From Progne subis subis (Eukaryota > Chordata > Aves > Passeriformes > Hirundinidae): a stretch of DNA of 64,000 nt. The first letter of the stretch is position 1; every line of letters begins with the position of its first letter. The notes beneath the pieces were generated by a model. It saw nothing but the letters and a program-made list of their open reading frames with translations, ran no database searches and was not told the origin of the DNA. Below, in pieces: positions 35,285 through 47,515 of the stretch. The position numbers and the translations under genes were made by a program. The stretch lies in contig JAKJHU010000067.1 in NCBI GenBank assembly GCA_022316685.1, forward strand, positions 930,001 through 994,000, given 5' to 3'.

Positions 35285-36214
35285 CTATGGAGTTCAATAT
35301 TTTTATTGATGACATGGATGAAGGCATGGAGTCTTTCATTAGTAAATTTGCAGATGACAGGGAGTATGTGTCGACCTGTTGGAAGGACGAAGGGCTTTGC
35401 AGAAAGACCTGGAATGGTTAGACAGATGGGCAGAGTCCAATAGGATGAGGTTTAATAAGTCCAAGTGCCGAGTCCTGCACTTTGGCCGCAATAACCCCCT
35501 GCAGCGTTATAGGCTGGGGAAGGTGTGGCTGGACAGTGCCCAGGAGGAAAGGGACCTGGGGGTGCTGGTGACAGCAGCTGAACAGGAGCCAGCAGTGTGC
35601 CCAGGTGGCCAAGAGGGCCAATGGCATCCTGGCCTGGATCAGGAATGGTGTGGCCAGCAGGAGAAGCAGACTCAATACACCTTGAGTATTGTGTCCAGTT
35701 CTGGGCCCCTCAGTTTAGGAAGGATGTTGAGATGCTTGAGCATGTCCAGAAGAGGGCAACGAGGCTGGTCAGGGGCTTGGAGCACAAGCCGTATGAAGAA
35801 CGACTGAGGGAGCTGGGGTTGTTTAGCCTGGAGAAAAGGAGACTCAGAGGTGACCTTATCACTCTCTACAACTTCCTGAAGGGTGGCTGTGGTCAGCTAG
35901 GGGTTGGTCTCTTTCTTCAGGCAACAGTGGACAGAACAAGAGAACACAGTCTCAAGTTGCGACAAGGGAGATATAGGCTGGATATTAGGAAAAAGTTTTT
36001 CACTGAAAGAGTGATAAAGTACTGGAATGGCTTGCCCGGGGATGTTGTGGAGTCACCATCCCAAGAAGTGTTTAAAAAAAGACTGGATATGGAACTTGAT
36101 GTCATGGTCTAGTTGAGGTATTAGAGATGGGTTGGACTCAATGATCTTGAAGGTCTCTTCCAACCTAAAAATTCTGTGATTCTGTGATTCTGTGATTCTG
36201 TGATTCTGTGATTC
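35285..36214 (+). mobile_element. CR1 LINE, 5'-truncated, broken ORF2 end
   Basis: The 3' part of a CR1 non-LTR retrotransposon. It enters within the reverse transcriptase domain: FNIFIDDMDEG is readable from 35293, followed by the catalytic-loop FADD at 35347-35358. The C-terminal part of ORF2 follows in pieces. One frame covers about 35380-35590 ([17 protein letters not shown]), another about 35590-35670, and a third about 35675-36112, which contains [25 protein letters not shown] and [12 protein letters not shown]. There are at least two frameshifts, and a deletion near 35670 has removed roughly 20 codons. After the stop at 36110 come a short 3' UTR with 'GGTCTCTTCCAACCTAA' near 36151 and the tail. 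It cannot encode a working enzyme. Confidence 0.95.
36171..36214 (+). repeat. CR1 3' terminal (ATTCTGTG)n tail
   Basis: Five full copies plus a half copy of ATTCTGTG, the 8-bp repeat at which CR1 reverse transcription starts. It marks the true 3' end of the element. Confidence 0.97.
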
Positions 36215-37005
36215 AATTAAATTGAATTGATACTTTTGGTAGATCTGAAATGTTATTGTACTACAAGTAACAATCATGAGAAGTTTGTAAATGTATGGAC
36301 CTTTCTACTGATAACTCTGTCAGCAGAGTTCTTTAACATAATTGAAAATAATTTTTTTAAGTCACAGATATTTTTAAAAATACATTTAAATAATAGTTAT
36401 ACACAAGGTAGTAGACATCAACTTCCCCAAAAGAGTACAAACAAAAAACACAACCAAATAAAAAACCACCAAATCTCTTATTTTTTTGGTCCTGTTTTTT
36501 TTTGTTGGGATTGTTGTGTGCTCATGCATGCACATGGCTGTGTGTGTAAATTTATTCCAAATGTAACAACTATGGGCACCATTCTTGTTTTGTCGTGAAC
36601 CTGGATTCAAGACTTTTTCCAGACAGCATCTTTTTCACTCTTGAGGTAGAAGTTTGAGGTAAGTCGAGTCAAGTACATCCTGAAAATTCCTATTTAATTG
36701 TTAAGGAAGTCTAAATTAGACTTTATATGGGTATTTATGTAGCAGAAGTCTAAAGTTATTAAGGTTAATCCAACCTTATGCACGTGTTTGAGGAAAGTTG
36801 TTACGCTTTGTTTCAACACAAATGGCAGCAAAATCTTGCATATGGAGCTCCAATAGACAGTCAAAGAATCTGTGATTTTTGACTAGACTTCTTTATGCCT
36901 TACTATTCTTTTATTTACATATGTTGAAAGGCATGGGATGAGTTTTGATTTGTTGTATTTTGGGAGTAGAGCACTAACTACCTTAATTATTATATTTGGG
37001 ACATT
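36215..37005. other. AT-rich unique sequence
   Basis: No gene or repeat recognised beyond a small AT palindrome next to the CR1 tail. Confidence 0.55.
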
Positions 37006-37011
37006 AAACAC

Positions 37012-37375
37012 TGTAGAATTCCCCATGAGATTAGACGGTCGCCGATGGCAAAAGAGTCTGGCTCTCTAGCACCAGGTGGGATATTACAGCTTTTATTCTC
37101 AAGTCCTCTTCTGCTTGCTGGAGACCTTTCCCGATGACTCGCCAATGCCAGAGAGACCTGGCCCCTCCCCTGCTGTGGCTTTTTCCCCCAGGGGGCAAGG
37201 CCCAGAGGCAGGGCCCAGAGGCACCAGCCCAATCAGGGATAAGTGGGAGGGGAACACGGTTAGGTTACATCTCAGTGTGGGGAATGGGCACTGCTGGGCA
37301 AGGACAGATCACATGATACATAGAAAAAACATTACAAATCCGATGAAATATAAACTCAATTAATGCATTACAACA
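37012..37375 (-). mobile_element. Solo LTR, family A copy 4
   Basis: A 364-bp LTR on the minus strand: on the plus strand it starts TGTAGAATTCC and ends GCATTACAACA. It is flanked by the perfect 6-bp direct repeat AAACAC at 37006-37011 and 37376-37381. On its own strand it has the family start TGTTGTAATGCATTAATTG, an AATAAA polyadenylation signal (plus-strand TTTATT near 37090) and a TTTTGCCATC block near the end. No internal sequence. It is inverted relative to copy 3, 5.4 kb upstream. Confidence 0.94.
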
Positions 37376-37381
37376 AAACAC

Positions 37382-38952
37382 CTTAAGACAAAGCAGTCTG
37401 ATTTTGATTCTGAACCAAACTTTTCATAGCATTTTTGTGGACCTTTGGATTTTTGACCAGAGAAGTGTATTAAGACATCGGAAAATGCAAAGATATTTAA
37501 AAAGTAGTAACACAATAAATTACATATTTTCTGTTTACAGATGAAAAGCTGCCTATTATTGATGTAGTAAATGGTTTTAAGATTGAATGGATTTATTTCT
37601 CAGCTGCACTGACACCTCAGAGAGAAACAGAATAACATGCAAAAAAACCCCAAAAACCAAGCAATAAAGCATCAATCTTTAAAACACAAAGGGACTGGTA
37701 CAGCTCAGCCACTTATTACAAACCACTTCTCCATAGTTGTGCAAGACATAAGATTGAGTCTCCACAGAACTAAATTAAATTAATTAATTAAGTTTAAAAG
37801 TTCAGGGGGTGTTTCTGATAGCTGTATAGCTCAGATACACAGTACTAGTATCCCAGTTTATGCCCAAGACTAGTTTATAGCTATTTTGTAATTAAGTATT
37901 AAACTTTACAAATTATATTTTTCTATAAGTTCATTAGGTGAAAAACATCATTTAACTAGATTCAGTTGGGAATGTATCACAAGGGCTGTTGAAATAGCAC
38001 ACGACTGCAACTGAGTATTCAGACTGGAAAAAAACCCCAGTAATCTGATATCATGGCTGACTCCATTTTCAGCCAGGGACTCCCTGAAGTCCTTTCTGCC
38101 TGAGCTATAAAAAATGCTATTTAATTCTTATGACAACAATACTTTCTTACTCCTCTGCATTCCAAGTATTGCCTAGATTTTCTATAGTTCAAAAATACTT
38201 TTCTGCTTATCTGAACACTATGTCACGAGATACATATTCTCTGTTCTTCCTTTATAATGTAAACGGTGCCAGACAACATTACAGACAGAATCATCACTGA
38301 AATCTATAAATCTACAAATCTACACATTGCTCTATTTTCTACATGGCAAACAGTCAGGTATTTTCCTTCTTAGGAAACCATCCTGTATTCTAGCATTTAC
38401 TTTTCCACACCCTTATGAACCCTTGTACAATAGTTGCTTCAGGGAAATTCAGTTTCCCTGAAACTTTGAGAATGTTATAGCAAAAGGGGAGGAGAATTAC
38501 ACAAAAGTCTGTAAATTAAGAGTTGTTCCACATTATGGAAGCACCTTGAAACCTCTGCAACAGTGAAAATGTAACAACTGAAAGAAATAAAATAGGGTGA
38601 AGTTGAGGCCTCTGTGAGGAGTGTTCATCAGTACATGGGAGAAATAGGTCCTGAAACATGCACAAATGGAGGATAATATTATTATTTTCAAGAGGAAACA
38701 AGAGTTGGAAAACCTGAGGACCACAAAGAGAATATGAGAGAATCTCTGTGTATAAAGAGGAGCTGAGCCGAACCCTGAGAGACACATGGCAAAATTTTGG
38801 ACGGAAAAGAGCTACTTAAGACACATTATTATATGTTGACTTTAAAGTCTTTTTTTCAGTTGCTTTTGTTGCACTGAAATTCTATTTGTTTCAGGCTATG
38901 ATGTGTAAAAAAAGGAAAAGGAGTGTGTAACCATGTAGTAATATGTAATATG
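37382..38952. other. AT-rich region, nothing identified
   Basis: A short TTAATTAATTAA word near 37781; no gene or recognised repeat. Confidence 0.5.
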
Positions 38953-39470
38953 GTTGAAGCAAAAGAAACAATTTTGGTGCAGCCTCACCTGAAGTACTGT
39001 ATGCAGTTCTGGGCACCGCAACAAAAGAAAGATATGAAGCTATTAGAGAGAGTCCAGAGAAGAGCCATGAAGATAGTAAATGGCCTAGAGGGAAAGCTAC
39101 ACAAGGAGTGGCTGAGCTCATTTGATTTCCTCAGCTTGGAGAAGAGAAGCCTAAGGGGAGGGCTGATTGTTGTCTACAGCTTCCTTACAAGGGGAAGTGA
39201 AGAGGCAGGCATTGATCTCTCTGGTGGCCAGTGACAGGACCCAAGGGAATGGCATGAGGCTGTTTCAGGGGAGGTTTATTTTGGATATTAGGAAAACGTT
39301 CTTCACCCAGAGGGGGAAGTGGTCAGCACCAACCTGGCAGAGTTCAAGAAGCGTTCAAGAGCGGACAATGCTCTTAGACACATGGTGTGATTTCTGGGGC
39401 TGTCCTTTGCAGGGCCAGGAGTTGGACTTGATTATCCTAATGGGTCCCTTCCTACTCAGTAGTTTTTCCT
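38953..39470 (+). mobile_element. CR1 LINE, 3' fragment
   Basis: ORF2 C-terminus of a CR1. A frame from 38972 reads QPHLKYCMQFWAPQ, then LLERVQRRAMK and FLSLEKRSLRGGL. A frameshift near 39220 is followed by SDRTQGNGMRL and GRFILDIRKTFFT in another frame. The 3' UTR 'GGGCCAGGAGTTGGACTTGA' near 39412 and 'GGGTCCCTTCCTACTCAGTA' near 39442 marks a CR1-Y/X-like 3' end, different from the copy at 35285. The ATTCTATG-type tail has decayed. Not functional. Confidence 0.92.
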
Positions 39471-42304
39471 ACGCTAAAAAATACAATTTAATAGCACATA
39501 CAGAGAGAGCGCGTTATCTGTGGACTCCCACAGAAACATTTCTGTCTTTGATACTATCAAACTGTGGATTCACAGTCCTGATCTTCCTGCCGTGTCGCTT
39601 TCCCCAGTTTCCTATGCCTTTGGTGTACAAGTTCAGATTTAGATTATTTTAATGGTTTTGTCCTGAACTTTATCCTGAAAGATAACCTAACACCTGCTAA
39701 AAGAATTACATGCTGGTTACTAGAGATGGAAAAATGACTTTCTAAGAATAACTAAACCCTTAAGCTTTCTTACACCTTTCATTTTTATTTATCATGTACT
39801 AAATGGTGTGAACACCTTTCTGCATGGCAGAAATTTTTATTCATGATAATCCAGTAATGGATTGATGCACAAACAGCATAGACTCTTTAAAAAAATGTTT
39901 CAAGGAATGGTATAACCTGTAGGTTAAGTAATCCTTACCTCTGTCTAAGTGGTTTTTTTGTTTAAGTTTTCTGTATATCAAATGAAGCATTGAGCAAACT
40001 CTGAAAGACCTTTCTCATTTCTTACTAGCATGCATGCATGGATAAAATCAGTCAAGCAGGAAAATAAAGAGATAATGAGAAACTAAGAATCTATTTGCAT
40101 TCCCAAGGGGCTCTGTGCATTCAGATATGATATTTCCACTCAAACTTTAGTAGTTAAAAGGAGGATTTCACTTGAAGTCCTGGATGAAGGATTATTGATC
40201 CAGAAGAAAGGAAAAATAAGAAAGAAGCAAATTTACGTTCTTTACCCATAGATCCAAAAAGTTTAGAGCTAGATAATTTTTTTTCCTAAAACTCTCCATG
40301 CAAACCAGACCATACCATAAAATGGGATATGCAGGAAGAAGTTGTTGTGCATAAGATAGATCGGGGTTTTTTAAATAGATGGATAAACTGACAGATTTGC
40401 AATTTTCCATGTTCATTGTTGAAAGAAGAGCTTGCTTTTCTGCAGGAGTAAACAGGCTGGGGATTTTCAGGATTGTGAAGTAACTTATTTCTATTTAAGA
40501 GCTTAAACAATTTTTTTTTTTTTTTTTTTAACCACCTAAAAGAGGTGAGGATTTCCTGAGTTTTTCTTAGGTTATTTGAGTACACTTGCATTTACAGACA
40601 ATTGCTGCAACAACTAATCAAAAGTGTGGAGATTTAGCATCTGAACAACTTGCATGAATTCAATTACACACCTTAAATGGATGCCTAAATACCTTTTGTA
40701 TATAATCCAGTATGTTATTTGTTGTGATGTTTCTACATGCTGAGGTAAAACTTTCTTTCTAATATCCTGTTTTTAGAGAGACCATTTGTTAATTGCTTGA
40801 TGTAATAGCTATGAATATCATTGGAGACTATGCTAAAGCTTACTGACATAATATCTGAAAAAGAGTAGAGAAATGAGAACTTTTATCTGTGATCTAATGC
40901 CTGTATTGTGGAGGTTAGCAAATCAAATTTTTATATGAGAACATAATTTTAAGACAAGAACACCTAAGATGGCATTAAACTCCTTCATTTAGATAAAAGA
41001 TGCACTAAATATTGTAATATATTCATAGCACAGAAGAACAAACTTTTATCCTTTCACAGGCTACTCTTCCCCTGTATTTGGCCCAAATCACCCTCTTGTC
41101 TGGTTTTTAAAACTGTGAACTTCTCAGTTTTCAAAGGCCTTTCTTTTCTTCCATTTTACTCAACTAATGAAAAAAGTGGTTGGTGACATATTTCTATTCT
41201 ATACAGCTGTACAGGAGCTATTTACAGCAAGTATTTTTTTGTGATAGGGTTTTGCTAATTGAAACATAACGTGCAGATTATGCACATCAAAAAACACTTT
41301 TCCAGTGACTAAATTAATCCATGTTATTCAGAGCACAAGTATGATACTAGTGGTTCCTTTAAGAAGTCTGGCTTTCTAGATCAGTTAAACATCAAACATC
41401 CCTACTTTGACATAAAGTGTTTTTTGTAATAAACAAAGTAAATCACTCAGATTTTGTGTCTTCTGCCTGTTATGGAAACTTTCTGTAAAGACTTTGGTGA
41501 CGCCTCATGGAAAACTTTTAAAGCTCCTCTTTTTTTTTCAAGCAGTTTAGCAAATATTATCAAATATTTGCTTTCCTTTCTCATTGTAAGATGCATTATC
41601 TAAGACAGATGATGTGTCTGTGTGATAAGTACTTCTCATCGTAGGTAATAAATAAAGTAAGGCAGTAACTCATTATTTGTTCATTATATATATTCTGAGT
41701 CATGATATACACTACTATTTAATTCATTTTATTATTTCAAGCAAGGAAGAGGGCATTAATGGCAGGGATTTTTCCATTTTGGTCGTTGTAGCTGAGAATG
41801 TCTTTGTCAATCTTAAAATAATGCAACAAGCTAGGAGCACCCCCTAGAGGAACAGAACAATTTTTTTTTTTCTTCCCTTCCCTGCACCCCCACCTTATGA
41901 AATAGAATAACTTTATCATTTAACTGGGTGTAGGTAACCCAGTAGCACAATCTCTATATATGTGGGCTAAACATCAGATATGGCACAATTCCAGGTTATA
42001 CTTGAGCCTTTTACTCTCTAGTATGCACTGTTTTCATATCTTTCTGTTAATTATATTTTCCTTAGATGACAGCTGACTGGTGAAAAGGAAAGGTGAAGGC
42101 TTGTGGGAGTAGGAGTGGGCTGTTTAAATGTGATTGGAAGGAGATTAACTCTGCATAAAATTATGTACCGAAGTTGGGCCAATTTACCACCCATATATAT
42201 TTTTACATGTAAATGGAAAAGAGAGAATGGAAGGTGCAAGGAAGACTATAAAATTAAATACTGTAAAGATATCAATTAAGAAAGAATTTAAAATAAAAAG
42301 GTGG
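39471..42304. other. AT-rich region, nothing identified
   Basis: T run at 40511-40529 and short T runs at 41532 and 41862. Open frames are chance. No recognised repeat. Confidence 0.55.
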
Positions 42305-42502
42305 TGGTTTTTTTGTTGTTGTTGTTGTTGTTTGTTTGTTTTTTTTCTTTTTTCTTTTTTTTCCCCCTGTACTTAAAGAAGGAAAGCAAGTATTGTATAC
42401 CCCAAAATTTGTTTTTTTTTCTTTTCTTTTTTCTTTTTTCTTTTTTTTTTTTTTTTCCCTGTACTTAAAGAAGGAAAGCAAGTATTGTATACCCCAAAAT
42501 TT
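42305..42502. repeat. 92-bp tandem duplication with T-rich tract
   Basis: The segment CTGTACTTAAAGAAGG... to CCCCAAAATTT occurs at 42367-42410 and again at 42459-42502, 92 bp apart. Each copy is preceded by a T-rich CTTTTTT tract. A (GTT)n stretch at 42315-42331 opens the block. The unique 44 bp are identical in both copies, so the duplication is recent. Confidence 0.92.
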
Positions 42503-45500
42503 AATTCCCATAGATGCTCATTAGTCCAGACCTGGAAGGCTAGAAGATTTATCCTGTTGATTTCAAAGGTTACAGAATTTCAAGTTCTTTCTGTGCTTGC
42601 ATAAATAGGTGAAAATGAGAAAACTCTACTCCAGTCAGTCGTTCAAAGATAGCTGATTAAGTTATACAGAGCAACAAAACTAGCAATGCCAGTCTGTGAG
42701 CTCAATTCAAGTTTTCTTTGACAAAAGCATCAAGGCCAGCTGAGTAGAATAGAATTGATAAGAATATAGTTATCATTCATATTATCCATTTGTTATTCTT
42801 AGCTATTAACTGCCACAGATTGCTAGTAGCAGGAACTTTACAAAAAAAGAATGAAGGCATAGTAAAAGTAAAACCTTTTTAAGAAAAGTTCACCTGACTA
42901 ATTGGTTTCTTAATTCAGGTTTTTCTAGATATTTTGATGAAAGACACAGGTGTTTTCTTTTGAGTTTTCAGAATACACAAAACATTATGTCTTTCATCTG
43001 AAGGAATCAATAGCCATATTCTCTTGCATTTCTTCAGTTTGACTGTAATCCTGATTCGGTTTCCCCTCTTCAGCCCTGTGTTTAGAGCTACTCTATAGTA
43101 ACTTGCCATAATCAATAAAGATACCTGATGTCATTTCCATTTTTGACCACAGGTATACTCTTTAGGTTTTTGGCATACTGAGAATTCAGTAAATTTGAAT
43201 AAATGCTATTTTGAGGTCTTCTGGAATGAAATTTTCATTTGTTATTATTTTTTAACATGTCTTTCCAACACTGTTATCATCCATGATGATGATTATGCTA
43301 CTCATTTTCAAGTAAAAAAAATATTAAAGTTACATTACACTTAGTGAAAACATTTCATATCAAAGCATGCTGTTTCATTGATAATCACTTAATTACATCC
43401 CAAAGAGCCTCAGATTGATTAATTTATTTTCTTACTCTTTGTCTACAAATTAATATCACAACTTGAATTAGTACATTTATTCCTAAAAAGATCTTGATGA
43501 CATATTCCAGTAAGTTAAAAAATTATGACTTGTACATTACTTTTTTGTAATTTGACAAAATTGAATGTCTAATTTTTTTTTTTTTTTAATGGTTTTACAT
43601 GATTTTTATCATAGCTTTGACTTTGTTTTCCACATCTATCTGATTTAGAGTTGCTTTGCATTAGGCTGGAAATCATGTACATTAGTTCTATTTCAGGAAA
43701 TCTAGCTAATATTGATAGCTATATTGAGTAAAAAACTTTCCTGGGTAAAATGGTTGGTTGAATTAAAGACAAAGGAATCTCCATCAACAATGAGAAACCT
43801 GGTTAAAATACTGACCTCTGAGTATCAATAAACAGACACTATCAAGTGTAGTCTTCATCAATGAACTGTGGGAAAATCATGGTCTCTAAATTATAAATAT
43901 ATATAGTACATGCCCACATAACATGTTAATGAATATTTTTTTCATTTCTAGCATAGTGCTCCTATAAAATAAAGAAAAATATTTAATCAACTACAGAACA
44001 GGAAAAGGAGCTGAAAATAATTCACAGAATTTTGAAAGTCCAAAACTAATAAACCAAGCCAATATGTGTGTGCATGCTAAGATATGTTTTCAAATGAGAC
44101 TCATCTTTAGCACTATCTTAGCATATTCAGGTACCAAATGAGTGAGAATGCAGTAATGCAAGTTTATTTTCATTGTCAGTTTTGCCTTCCTCCTGCTGCT
44201 GCTGTTTGTTCATTGTATATACAAACCTAGGAAAGCTCCAAGATTGGAAAATAAATTTTTTGATGTCCAGCAGAAACAGTGCCATTCAAATCAGTTATGA
44301 GATTTTTGTCTTGCTGTACTTACTAAATTTTCTTGCTAGGTTTCTGTGTCCTGCATGCTTAGCAACAGCCAGCTCTTCACTTCCATAAAACAACATCTAA
44401 GCTCCATAAAGGATCCATTATCTGTAGAATCCTAAATACAGTCCTTACACAGAAGCATCATGCAGAGGAAGCATTTTCATCAGGCACCATCTGATAAAAA
44501 CATCATAGAAACCTCATCTGTTCCTCTGGCAGGGGTAGTTAGTATCTTTAGCCTAGTCATGTAGAACTGTGATAATTGAGGTGTCTCCGCTTGGTCACAG
44601 TCAGTGTCGTTCTTATGCAGTTTGTTTAGCCAGTGGGACTAATGCAGCTCTATTGCACTAAAAGTCAAATTGTACCAGAATGCACAGAAGTATCACTCAG
44701 GAAAAAGTTTTGATGCATTGCTCAACTAGTCATCTCTACTTGCTTGCTAATAACTGTTCCCAGAGATTTCTTTCACCTTTTCGCTAACCTTTTTATGCTT
44801 TTTCTTGTTAAGATTTATTTTCTTTTACCAAAATCTGTTTCTTGAAGTAAAAAGTTTTCATGGAAAATATGAGTTATGATAAAACTTTCTGGGCTTTAGG
44901 GTGAAATTATTAATTATAAAAGGCCACTAAAAAGAATAGACAACAGGCTTAGTGGTTTGGTTAATCATCTCAGGAGTGAGCAAATTTTTAGTGTCTACAC
45001 TAAATTATTTAAAGCAAGATTGAAGTTTGGCTCTTCTTAAAGTCGAGCAAGTATTCTCATGCCTCAGTGTCTTTGAAGGAATTATTTGCTTAGTGATAAA
45101 TTTCATTTTTTCTGCTGGTGGAAAATGAAAATAAATTTCAACATTTTAACATTTTATATGTGAAACCAGATTCTTGTTTACCAGCTGGTGTTTATATTTC
45201 TGATGAAATTTACTTCTTTGCTTCCCACAGCCCCAACTTATGGTGATCCCCTGCATTCTGACTGCTCAAATACTTAGTTGTTTATTTTTACCTTAAAATA
45301 AGTAAAAGTGTTGGTTTTTGTTTGAAATCTAGTGCAGTTCACAGGTTTTTCTGATGTAAATTTTCACAAATACTCATTTTCTACGAATCCAGATAAAAAG
45401 TGATATTCACAACATTCTCCTTGTAGAACTGAAAAAGGGAAATGCAAAAATACTTGACATAAGCAGATGAAATATCAGATTCTGTCGAAAGATATCTAAG

Positions 45501-47311
45501 GCATAAGTCCTACTGTTCAGTTGACCGTTATGTTTCATTTTCCAGTTCCCCAGACAAAGGCAAATGGGATGAGCAGCAGGCGAAGAGGGTTTATCTCTTT
45601 AAACAAACAAATTAACATTTTGAATGACCCAAAGTATCCCTAAAAGTCACTAGCTGCTACTTCATAAGTCTCCACGGTTTCTGTGTTGTATCTGCCACCT
45701 TCTTATACCATGGATATCTCAGAGGAACTCCAATTACTCTTGAAGCTTCTCTTTAGGCAACTGGTTCTGTATACTTTTCTCTTTGACCAAGATTACTTCC
45801 AAATATAAGTCTGAAATAGAATTCCTTTGTACCATAGGCAGTTAGATCATATTAATCTTTCAGGCACCCCTTATCAGTGCAATTTCATTTTATAAATGAT
45901 ACTATGATGTAAATTGATTGTAAGTAGATTATGTTTATTCCATATTTTGATTATTTAACTTTTTCTAAATTAACATCAATAATTCTACTGGTAATTATGC
46001 ATTCTTATAACCAAAATGACATATGCTTCAGCACTACCTTTGATACCTACATGTAGGCATAGAAAGTTGGTAATTTAAATCAAAGTAATTAGTTAGTATT
46101 TGAAAGTTATGTAAACTGCCATGATATCATATTTAAGTAACAGTAGTAATTTTCATGGCATCTGATGACTCAGGAAGACTGCCAATCTTCAAATGAATTC
46201 CTAATGCCAAAAAGAAAGTGCAATTTATAGTTGCTGAAACATAAAGCATCTGCTGTGTTCTATACTCTTTTTCTATATTATTTTTCTGCTATCAATTCTT
46301 TCTTTATATCAGATGCAAAACCAGAGGGTTTTAAACATTGTTCTTACCAAGCTTTGATTAAAAATGTCTCAGTTTGGAAAATTATATTTATGGTTTTGTG
46401 TGGGTTTTTTTTTGCTTTGCCTTTCTCTTGCTTTACAAAAAGGGTTTTACAGAATTTCTTTCAGAACTGTCTTATAAGTCTCAGGATATGAGTTGCCTGT
46501 GTTGCCTGGGAAACAGCTTTACTTAAACAAAAAAAAAGCTCAAATTTAGTTTGGCAAAAAAAAAAAAACAAAAAAAAAAAACAAAACATTGACTTAGAGG
46601 ACTATACTTTTATAAGTTTAGAGTTATAATTAGGTTGGCACGTATTATGATTGTGCAACTGATAAAATTTATACAAACATGGTCATCTTTATATTATAAA
46701 GCTTTCTGGTGGGCGCTTTGCCAGAAAATCATGAAATAACATTATGGACTCATTGGACAATTGCCATGGAATTTTCCACCAGGCAGTTTTTAAACTGATT
46801 ATGGATCCTTCATAAGCTGCAGAGAAGTTCAAAGGGATCATTAATTACAGTAAAATCAGGATGAAAATTGCAAGTATCTGCTTTTAAGAAAGGATCAAGA
46901 TGAAATGACTCAAGGACTTATCAGTTAACCCAGATCCAGACTGAGCACCATGAAACTCACAGGTGCCATAAGAATTTCCTTGGAATGCATCTCAGATGTT
47001 TCTCTCAGGACACACTTTACTTATCTGACTGTTAGCATCTCATGTCTTTTAAAATGCTTTAAAGCATACCTTCCTTAAGCCTCCTGAATATCTTTCATCC
47101 TGTTTAGACTTTCTTAGTACCCTTGGCCATTTTAAATAGCATCAGACAAGAAGATTTGAATACAAGATAACTAGAAGGCAACTGAATAAATCTCAAAGTC
47201 AAAATACATTGGAGCCATTCGGCTTCATTTCAGAGATCTGTTAATTTCATTTGCAGGTATGCAGGAATCATTTTAGGTGACCCATGAAATTCGCTTCACC
47301 TGTAGCAGCAT
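42503..47311. other. AT-rich region, weak conserved-like patch
   Basis: Nearly 5 kb with T run 43570-43586 and an A-rich stretch 46553-46587. The part 46640-46860 (GCGCTTTGCCAGAAAATCAT, ATTGCCATGGAATTTTCCAC) is repeat-free and may be conserved non-coding sequence, at low confidence. Splice-acceptor-like TTTGCTTCCCACAG ends at 45232 but has no matching donor. No gene called. Confidence 0.45.
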
Positions 47312-47515
47312 CATGGAGTCAGAGGAAGGCTTGGGTTGGAATCCATAATGAAGATCATCTAGTTCTATGTCCCCTATCATGGGCAAGGATACCTTCCACT
47401 AACTAGAACAGGTTGCTCAAAGTCCTTCCAATCTGACCTTCCATATTTCCAGAGATGACACATCCACAATCTTCTCCAGACAATCTGTCTAATATTTCCC
47501 TTTTTTCAATAGCTT
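47312..47515 (-). mobile_element. Old CR1 fragment
   Basis: Plus strand follows the reverse complement of a CR1 3' end: 'CTTGGGTTGGAATCC' near 47330, 'AAGATCATCTAGTTCTA' near 47351, 'ATGGGCAAGGATACCTTCCA' near 47379, 'GGTTGCTCAAAGTCC' near 47411 and 'CATCCACAATCTTCTCCAGA' near 47461. Orientation is therefore minus. Diverged and truncated, without coding capacity. Confidence 0.82.

Noticed and set aside
35379..36112. Open frames of 142 and 171 codons taken as host genes
   Set aside because: They are pieces of the CR1 ORF2 C-terminus broken by frameshifts, followed by CR1 3' UTR and tail.
45212..45240. Strong splice-acceptor-like TTTGCTTCCCACAG as the start of an exon
   Set aside because: No donor or open frame of plausible exon length follows.
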